Assembly: GCA_964494475.1 (NCBI GenBank)
Contig: CAZBRS010000120.1
Location: forward strand, 1-6,208
Reading direction: 5' to 3'
Origin: CAZBRS01 sp964494475
Lineage (GTDB): Bacteria > Myxococcota_A > UBA9042 > CAZBRS01
DNA length: 6,208 nucleotides
Shown: piece by piece, positions 1 through 4,491 of the stretch
Numbering within the stretch: the stretch's first letter is position 1
How the letters are laid out: every line of letters begins with the position of its first letter
Position numbers and translations under genes: made by a program
The notes under the pieces: generated by a model
Seen by the model: the letters and a program-made list of their open reading frames with translations, nothing else
What the model was told of the DNA's origin: nothing
Databases searched by the model: none

Positions 1-90
1 GGGAGTAGCCTGCAGCGAGCATCTTCGCCCGCGGCGGATGGGCCTTCGAGGGGGCCGCGGGTCGGCTGCTGGCCGTTCGAGGAGACAACC
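1..90. other. Upstream leader of the first lipoprotein gene
   Basis: This short edge segment holds no gene I can support. A TAG at 6-8 could be the end of an upstream plus-strand gene, but only one codon before it is visible. The frame of the gene at 91 stays open back to base 1, so an earlier start cannot be excluded from the sequence alone. A purine-rich Shine-Dalgarno sequence, GAGGAGA at 79-85, ends five bases before the ATG at 91. No convincing -35/-10 pair is visible. Confidence 0.5.
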
Positions 91-1959
91 ATGCGAGGAA
101 TCACCGGCGGGCTCGTGATCGGCGTCGCGGCCGTGCTGCTGGCGTGCGGGGGTGAGCGCGTCGTTCCCTTCGCTGATGCCGATGCCGCCGATGCCGCCGA
201 TGCCGCCGCCGTCGCCGACCTCGCCGCCGAGTCCCGGGTGGACACGGTCCCCGAAGCGTCCGACGTCGCTCCACTGCCCGACGCGCCGGTGGAGCCCCCC
301 GCCTGGACCGGGCTGGCCCGGGCAGCCTACGGCGTCTGGGATCGGACAGGCTATCACACGGTCGCCGACTATCCGTTCACCCGGGGGCAGGCGTACTCCG
401 AGGTCTGGGCCAAGGTGAACCCCGCCAGGCACTCCTTCGATTGGACGACCCTGGACGAGCTCTTGCGATTCGCGGATTCCCAGGACCAGATGTTCACCCT
501 CCAGATTTCGCCCATCGGCGGCCCGGCCGGGAGCAGCATGCCGACCTGGATGTTCGACGCGGGCGTTCCGCAGGCCACGGACGGCACCTTCACGTACGGG
601 TACTACCTGGATGCCGACTACAAGGTCTTTTTCGGCGAGCTGGTTCGAGCGCTGGCCGACCACGTGCGCCAGGAGGTTCCGGCGAAGCTTCGGGCTCGGA
701 TCGCGTTTGCGCGCTGCGACACCGGTGCCACGGGAGACGAACAGCCCTACGAAGACCAGGACTTGCTGGTTCCTGCGCAGTACCGGATCTCCAAGGAGGA
801 GTGGCTGGGCTTTCGGCTCTGGGCGTTCGAGGTCTACCGGCAGGCCTTCCAGGAGGGGCCGGGGCCCGTGATCCCGTTGTTGTTCGGAGGCATCGAGACG
901 ACGAGCTCTCCGATCGAGTGGGAGTGGGTTCGCACCCAGGTGCAGGGCGGGTTCGGCGCCAAGTACGGGGGTCAGGTCCGGGGGCACCATCTGACCGAAT
1001 CCCAGCAGGTGGCCGAATCGTTCAAGCCGGTGGCCCTCGATGCCGACCTGGGGTTCTTTTCTCGGAACGAGATGGATCAGACGTGGCAGAAGCCCTTCTT
1101 TCAACTGAACGTCCGGCTGAACATGTACTGGGCCGCCGTAGAGCAACTGCACGCCGGCCTGAGCATCTGGGACGTGACGGCGTCGTGCCTCGAGAACACG
1201 TACGTCGACGACTTCACGTTCGCCTTCGAGTTCTTCAACCAATGGGCGGCGGAGGTGGATCCGGCCACGGCCGCCGGCGGATTCTGCATTCTGCACGAGG
1301 GGCTCGATTCGTCCGACACGGTGAAGTTCCCGGAGGACACCTACGGGGGCCCGGCCAAGAAAGGCAACACCAGCCGCTACACGAACATCTGCGCGGCCCA
1401 CGCAAGCCAGGGCGCCCGGATGGATGACCTGGAGGCCGCCACCCTGGGGCAGGTGGCCCAGCGGGACCGCCAGAAGGGCTTCAACGATGCGGGCTGGCAG
1501 ATCGTCCCGGGCAACTACGAACGCTTCCTCACGCAGATCGATCCCGAATCTACCAGCGTGGGCCTCTGGCGCATCAACGGGCCCCTGACGACCTCGTCGC
1601 ATCCTCACGACCGCTTCGCGCGGGGCTTCGACCATGCGTCCGGCAAGGACACGCTGCTCTTTGGCATCCATGACGAGCTTCTGCCGTCGGTCGGCCAGCG
1701 GGTGCAGCTTTCCGTGGAGTATCTCGATCGCGGCACCGGTCAGTTCGCGCTGCAGTACGACGCGGCGGGCGACAACCGCAAGACGGCGTTCACGGTGACC
1801 AAGACCAACACCAACACGTGGAAGACCCGCTCGGTCGAGGTCACGGATTGGGTCTTCGGGAACCACGGCCCGAGCGGAGCCGACCTGATGCTGGTCAACC
1901 TGGATTCGGACGATGACATCTTCCACGGCGTGGAGCTCCTGAAGCTCGCCGACTTGTGA
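91..1959 (+). CDS. Lipoprotein with glycoside-hydrolase-like barrel and C-terminal beta-sandwich
   Basis: A 622-residue predicted secreted lipoprotein. Residues 1-19 form a lipoprotein signal peptide: a short basic start, a hydrophobic stretch and the lipobox L16-L17-A18-C19. An Asp/Ala/Pro-rich tether runs to about residue 70. Residues about 75-430 read like a TIM-barrel glycosidase: SEVWAKVNP followed by F116-D117-W118 resembles the 'W..v.P..G.FdW..ld' strand-helix unit of GH42-type and other clan GH-A enzymes, and R203-I-A-F-A followed by TGATGDEQPY (211-220) resembles a barrel strand ending at acidic residues. D216 and E217 are candidate catalytic acids, but this is inference. Residues about 490-622 look like a beta-sandwich, with YLDRGTGQF from residue 544, perhaps sugar-binding. 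Four cysteines besides C19 could form disulfides. The ATG at 91 is chosen because it has a good ribosome binding site and places the lipobox correctly. It is probably co-transcribed with the DUF493 gene that follows. No family can be assigned with certainty, and the substrate is unknown. Confidence 0.85.
   Translation: MRGITGGLVIGVAAVLLACGGERVVPFADADAADAADAAAVADLAAESRVDTVPEASDVAPLPDAPVEPPAWTGLARAAYGVWDRTGYHTVADYPFTRGQAYSEVWAKVNPARHSFDWTTLDELLRFADSQDQMFTLQISPIGGPAGSSMPTWMFDAGVPQATDGTFTYGYYLDADYKVFFGELVRALADHVRQEVPAKLRARIAFARCDTGATGDEQPYEDQDLLVPAQYRISKEEWLGFRLWAFEVYRQAFQEGPGPVIPLLFGGIETTSSPIEWEWVRTQVQGGFGAKYGGQVRGHHLTESQQVAESFKPVALDADLGFFSRNEMDQTWQKPFFQLNVRLNMYWAAVEQLHAGLSIWDVTASCLENTYVDDFTFAFEFFNQWAAEVDPATAAGGFCILHEGLDSSDTVKFPEDTYGGPAKKGNTSRYTNICAAHASQGARMDDLEAATLGQVAQRDRQKGFNDAGWQIVPGNYERFLTQIDPESTSVGLWRINGPLTTSSHPHDRFARGFDHASGKDTLLFGIHDELLPSVGQRVQLSVEYLDRGTGQFALQYDAAGDNRKTAFTVTKTNTNTWKTRSVEVTDWVFGNHGPSGADLMLVNLDSDDDIFHGVELLKLADL
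181..207 (+). repeat. Three tandem GATGCCGCC repeats in the lipoprotein tether
   Basis: Three exact copies of the 9-mer GATGCCGCC run in frame from 181 to 207, preceded by a partial unit GATGCC at 175-180. Each unit encodes Asp-Ala-Ala, so copy-number change would lengthen or shorten the tether by three residues without breaking the frame. The repeat lies just after the lipobox, in the flexible acidic spacer between the membrane anchor and the folded domain. Confidence 0.85.
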
Positions 1960-1965
1960 GGCAGC

Positions 1966-2232
1966 ATGACGACCCGAGACACCCTGATCGACTACCCCAG
2001 CCACTTCCCCCTCAAGGTGATGGGCGCGGCGCATCCCGATCTGCTGCCGGCCGTCATCGACGTGTGCCGGCGGTTCGACCCGACCTTCGACCCGGCGGGC
2101 GTCGAGCAGCGCCCCTCCAGCGCCGGCACCTTCCTGGGGCTCACGGTCACCGTCGAGGCGACCAGCCCCGAGCAGCTCGAGGGGCTCTACCGCGCGCTCG
2201 CGGCGCTTCCCCTGGTTCGGATGGTGCTCTAA
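1966..2232 (+). CDS. ybeD: DUF493 / YbeD family protein (UPF0250)
   Basis: An 88-residue cytoplasmic protein matching E. coli YbeD (87 residues) over its whole length, as I recall that sequence. Shared features are an N-terminal 'YPSHFPLKVMG' (YbeD has 'FPTPFTYKVMG'), a central 'RPSSAGTFLGLTVTVEAT' corresponding to 'KPSSKGNYHSVSITINAT', a '.EQ.E.LY..L' helix, and the C-terminal VRMVL. The family has an ACT-like alpha/beta fold resembling small-molecule-binding regulatory domains; its function is not established. The start ATG is six bases after the preceding stop codon. Its ribosome binding site, TGAGG at 1957-1961, includes that TGA, so translation is probably coupled to the upstream lipoprotein gene. 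The assignment is secure. What is odd is the company it keeps, between two secreted lipoproteins. Confidence 0.94.
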   Translation: MTTRDTLIDYPSHFPLKVMGAAHPDLLPAVIDVCRRFDPTFDPAGVEQRPSSAGTFLGLTVTVEATSPEQLEGLYRALAALPLVRMVL

Positions 2233-2278
2233 CGTCAGGATACGAGCGTTGGCCGCGCGGCTCAGAAAGAAGAATTCG

Positions 2279-3613
2279 ATGATCCGAAGCCTGATCGTGC
2301 TGGCGGCCCTGGTCCTCGGCGGTTGCGGAAGCAGTGGCGTCCCCGCGGGCTCCGATGGGTCGTTGCGCGACGTGGTCGAGGCCTCGGACGTCGCGAGCGT
2401 GGGCGAGACCGCCGACGACGTGACCGGGGGCGACGCGGACGGCGTTCCGCCCGCGAGGATCCGGCGCGTGCAGGTGCTGGACTTCGGGGGCGTGCCCGTG
2501 GCCGGGGCGCCGGTGCTGCGCCACGACGGCCGGGCCGCGCTGCAGGAGCAGGTCGCGACCGACGACGGGGGCTGGGCCACGATCGGCTGGCGCGCGGGCG
2601 ACGTGGTGACGGCGCCGATCTACTGGAGTGAGCCGGCGGTCTTCAACTGGGTGAGCGTGGTCGGCTTCGAGGCGCTGGACGAGCTGGTCCTGGGAAAGCC
2701 CGCGGTCGTCCGGAACCCGCTGGGCCAGAGCGTGATCCGGGTGGCCAACCTGGAGGGCGCCGAGCGGGTGGCGGTGCACACGGGCTGCGACGCGACCACG
2801 TTGTGGGCCGAGCGCCCCGAGGCCCTGTTCCGCTGGTACGACACCTGCGTGGGCGGCGAGACCGCCCTGGTCATCGCGACCACCTTCCTGTCGGGGACGC
2901 CCGAGGTCGTGCTGCGCACCGCGGTGGCGACCGTGAAGGTGGGGGAGGATCTGACCCTGGACACCTGGGAGCTCCCCACCGAGGTCGGCTTCACGCTGCC
3001 GGACGCGCTCGACGGCGTCGAGGAGGTGGCGGTCGAGGTGAAGGACCAGGGCCTCGGCGTGCGGCGCTTCTTCGCCCAGAAGGGGGCGACCGGCTTCCCG
3101 GCGGCGCTGGTCGGCCGGTGGCAGCTGCAGTTCTGGGGCTACCAGGGCGGCAGCGAGGTCTTCGTGATGAAGAACCTGGCGCCAGGTCGTTTCTTCGAGG
3201 TGCGAGCGGACGAGCTGCTGCCGATCCGCGCGGCCACGGTGGCGCAGGAGCGCGGGCACGTGCGGCTGACCTTCCCCGCCGACGAGGCCGTGGACCTGCG
3301 GGCCACCGTGCTCGTGATGGGCGACCCCTGCGAGGCCGTGGGCTACACCCACAACGTGCTCACCGACGGCCACGCGCGCGACGTGCGGGTGCCCCTGTTG
3401 ACCGACGCCGACCCGGCCCCTGTCCTCTCGGCGCGCGCCGAGTTGGTCGTCCGCTACCCGCTGCTGGACCCGGCGCTGGCCCTCCTGACGCTGGGCGCCA
3501 ACGCCCGCTACCACTCCCCCGACCTCAGCCTGCTCCAGGCGCGGGCCGGGCAGTCCACGACCGAGGTGCTGTCGGCCACGTACACGATGCACGGGCAGCT
3601 GAGCTGTCATTGA
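2279..3613 (+). CDS. Secreted lipoprotein of unknown function
   Basis: A 444-residue predicted lipoprotein that I do not recognise. The signal peptide MIRSLIVLAALVLGGC gives the lipobox L13-G14-G15-C16. An Asp/Gly/Val-rich tether follows to about residue 60. The next segment (VQVLDFGGVPVAGAPVL, then a D-G-G-W turn and a G-D-V-V strand) resembles an Ig-like or carboxypeptidase-regulatory-like beta-sandwich, as in surface proteins. The rest is strand-rich with no enzyme motif I can name. Besides C16 there are four cysteines, C170, C190, C351 and C443, enough for two disulfides; C443 is the second-last residue. I chose the ATG at 2279 over an in-frame TTG at 2249 because it starts the signal peptide directly and has a purine-rich AAGAAG at 2267-2272 six bases upstream. 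The gap to the DUF493 gene is 46 bases with no visible promoter or terminator, so one transcript is plausible. Confidence 0.82.
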   Translation: MIRSLIVLAALVLGGCGSSGVPAGSDGSLRDVVEASDVASVGETADDVTGGDADGVPPARIRRVQVLDFGGVPVAGAPVLRHDGRAALQEQVATDDGGWATIGWRAGDVVTAPIYWSEPAVFNWVSVVGFEALDELVLGKPAVVRNPLGQSVIRVANLEGAERVAVHTGCDATTLWAERPEALFRWYDTCVGGETALVIATTFLSGTPEVVLRTAVATVKVGEDLTLDTWELPTEVGFTLPDALDGVEEVAVEVKDQGLGVRRFFAQKGATGFPAALVGRWQLQFWGYQGGSEVFVMKNLAPGRFFEVRADELLPIRAATVAQERGHVRLTFPADEAVDLRATVLVMGDPCEAVGYTHNVLTDGHARDVRVPLLTDADPAPVLSARAELVVRYPLLDPALALLTLGANARYHSPDLSLLQARAGQSTTEVLSATYTMHGQLSCH

Positions 3614-3624
3614 CGGGGCGGAGG
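3614..3624. other. Eleven-base gap between convergent genes
   Basis: The stop codons of the plus-strand lipoprotein (TGA, 3611-3613) and of the minus-strand PIN toxin (TAG, read from 3627-3625) are 11 bases apart. There is no room for a terminator hairpin between them. I see no hairpin followed by a T-run just inside either gene end, so the two transcripts probably overlap at their 3' ends. Confidence 0.7.
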
Positions 3625-4014
3625 CTACCACACCACCTCGACCCCCGGCACGTGGCGCAGCCGGTCGTCGGCCGTGAGCAGCCTGGCGCCGTGGACGGCG
3701 GCCGTGGCGGCGATCAGGCGGTCGGCGGGGTCGCGGTGCAGTCCCAGCGTCACCGACCGCGCGGCGATTTCGGGGGTGACGGGCAGCACGGCTACGTCGC
3801 GCAGGGACACCAGGTTCTCGAGGAACACCTGCAACGGAGCGGGGGGTTGCAGGCGACCGTTGGCGACCAGGGTGGCCACTTCCCAGAACGTCACGTCGCT
3901 GCACGCCAACGCTCCGGCACGGTCGGCCTCTTCCAGGACGGCCCGGGCCTTGGAGGGAATCCGGTGGGGCTCCAGGGCGTCGAAGAGCAGCACGCAGGTG
4001 TCACAGACGACCAA
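3625..4014 (-). CDS. vapC: PIN-domain ribonuclease toxin, VapC type
   Basis: A 129-residue PIN-domain protein of usual VapC length, the toxin of a type II toxin-antitoxin pair. VapC proteins are Mg2+-dependent RNases that cut tRNA or rRNA and arrest growth until neutralised by their antitoxin; the target here is unknown. The acidic metal site is complete: D5 in 'VVCDTCVLLF', E45 in 'FWEVATL', D95 and D98 in 'HRDPADRLIAATA', and D116 in 'LLTADDRL'. Nothing suggests inactivation. The start is a TTG at 4014, giving MVVCDTC as expected for this family; no ATG lies upstream before an in-frame stop. GGGAGG at 4026-4021 sits six bases upstream as the ribosome binding site. The first 14 bases overlap the end of the antitoxin gene, so the two are probably translationally coupled. 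The module could equally be named a Phd-PIN pair. Confidence 0.93.
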   Translation of the reverse strand: MVVCDTCVLLFDALEPHRIPSKARAVLEEADRAGALACSDVTFWEVATLVANGRLQPPAPLQVFLENLVSLRDVAVLPVTPEIAARSVTLGLHRDPADRLIAATAAVHGARLLTADDRLRHVPGVEVVW

Positions 4015-4240
4015 GGTCGGCCTCCCATTCCTCTCCGGTCGGCGAGATCACGTCGCCCATGGTCGTCGTGCCCCGGATCTCGTCGAAGAAGCGGCGGGCG
4101 CGCTCCCTGGCGTCGTCGGTCGCCGACAGTCGGGCCACGGCCTTGCCCCGGCGAGTGATCGCCACCTCTTCGCCAGCCTCGACACGGTGCAGCCACTCGG
4201 GCAGGTGCTTGCGGAACTCGGCCACGCTCACCTGGGTCAT
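4001..4240 (-). CDS. Phd/YefM-family antitoxin
   Basis: A 79-residue antitoxin of the Phd/YefM (prevent-host-death) family, usual length 75-90. The N-terminal half is the DNA-binding dimer: 'MTQVSVAEFRKHLPEWLHRV' followed by 'GEEVAITRRGKAVARL' matches the family pattern of a short strand, a helix, then 'GE.v.ITrrGkpvArl'. The C-terminal half, about residues 42-79, is charged and helical (ARERARRFFDEI) and ends in EEWEADLGRL, the usual kind of toxin-wrapping tail. It should repress its own promoter and neutralise the PIN toxin encoded directly downstream. AAGGAGG at 4252-4246 is a strong ribosome binding site five bases before the ATG. The same DNA also reads open in a longer frame running through the phosphoesterase gene, but only this portion is a protein. 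Family is sure; the specific name (vapB, phd) is a matter of convention. Confidence 0.94.
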   Translation of the reverse strand: MTQVSVAEFRKHLPEWLHRVEAGEEVAITRRGKAVARLSATDDARERARRFFDEIRGTTTMGDVISPTGEEWEADLGRL

Positions 4241-4249
4241 GTCGGCCTC

Positions 4250-4272
4250 CTTGTACACTTGAAATGTACAAG
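4250..4272 (-). promoter_or_regulatory. TGTACA-core inverted-repeat operator of the toxin-antitoxin module
   Basis: A perfect 8-bp inverted repeat: CTTGTACA at 4250-4257, a 7-base spacer, and TGTACAAG at 4265-4272. Each arm holds a self-complementary TGTACA (4252-4257 and 4265-4270), with centres 13 bp apart. TGTACA is the established core of the paired operator repeats bound by E. coli YefM-YoeB. The adjacent antitoxin is of the same Phd/YefM family, so this is very likely its operator. The upstream arm covers the -10 element and the downstream arm covers the likely transcription start and three bases of the ribosome binding site, so binding should block transcription. Binding itself is inferred. 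Confidence 0.88.
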
Positions 4273-4291
4273 TCGCACCGTCGAGCGTCAA
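4263..4291 (-). promoter_or_regulatory. Predicted sigma-70-type promoter of the toxin-antitoxin operon
   Basis: On the minus strand a TTGACG -35 element (4291-4286) is followed by exactly 17 bases and a TACATT -10 element (4268-4263). The -35 matches consensus at five of six positions and the -10 at four of six. Transcription would start near 4256, giving an antitoxin leader of about 16 bases. The -10 overlaps the TGTACA inverted repeat, as expected of an autoregulated toxin-antitoxin operon. Confidence 0.7.
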
Positions 4292-4485
4292 GGGGGGAGC
4301 GCCGAAGGCGGTTGGGGGGGGAATGGCCCCCCGCCAGATTCTACCTGGTCGCCCGACTGGCCGCGGGCGCGCCTCCGTGCTCCGGTACCGGACCGGGGCG
4401 CCGAGAAGGGCCTCGACGAGCCCAGCCTGCTTCCTGTCCGACCAGGACGAGGTGGGCTGCCAGTAGCCGTTCGGTCGGTTCGAAC
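4273..4485. other. Gene-free spacer between the phosphoesterase and antitoxin genes
   Basis: Apart from the promoter -35 at 4286-4291, I see no gene here. Open frames cross it on both strands, but they lack family resemblance and arise from the high GC content. It contains several dyad sequences: a CGCC-GAA-GGCG mini-hairpin at 4300-4310, a G/C hairpin at 4314-4332, the 12-bp palindrome TCCGGTACCGGA at 4381-4392, and most of a 20-bp imperfect palindrome starting at 4472. No tRNA cloverleaf can be folded. Confidence 0.6.
4314..4332. repeat. G8/C6 hairpin, possible terminator without a T-run
   Basis: Eight G (4314-4321), the loop AATGG, and six C (4327-4332) can form a six-pair all-G:C stem. 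It lies about 155 bases downstream of the phosphoesterase stop codon and just upstream of the antitoxin promoter. It could slow or end readthrough into the toxin-antitoxin operon, but neither strand has the T-run of a standard intrinsic terminator, so this role is a guess. Confidence 0.35.
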
Positions 4486-4491
4486 CTACCG
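4472..4491. repeat. Near-perfect 20-bp palindrome over the phosphoesterase stop codon
   Basis: CGGTCGGTTCGAACCTACCG is self-complementary except for one base pair in each half, with the perfect core GGTTCGAACC at 4477-4486. The minus-strand TAG stop codon (4488-4486) lies inside it. It could be a protein-binding site or the foot of a transcript hairpin. The TTCGAA core resembles a tRNA T-loop, but no tRNA surrounds it. Confidence 0.5.

Noticed and set aside
2249..2278. TTG start extending the second lipoprotein by ten residues
   Set aside because: It would put charged residues RLRKK before the signal peptide without improving the ribosome binding site; the ATG at 2279 starts a standard lipoprotein signal.
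2147..3904. 585-codon minus-strand open frame opposite the lipoprotein gene
   Set aside because: It is rich in Arg, His, Pro and Gly with low-complexity runs, crosses two well-supported genes, and has no family resemblance. It is a shadow of GC-rich codons.
2803..4158. 451-codon plus-strand open frame across the lipoprotein end and the toxin-antitoxin genes
   Set aside because: Its composition is Arg/Gly/Ala-rich and it overlaps three supported genes in the wrong frame or strand.
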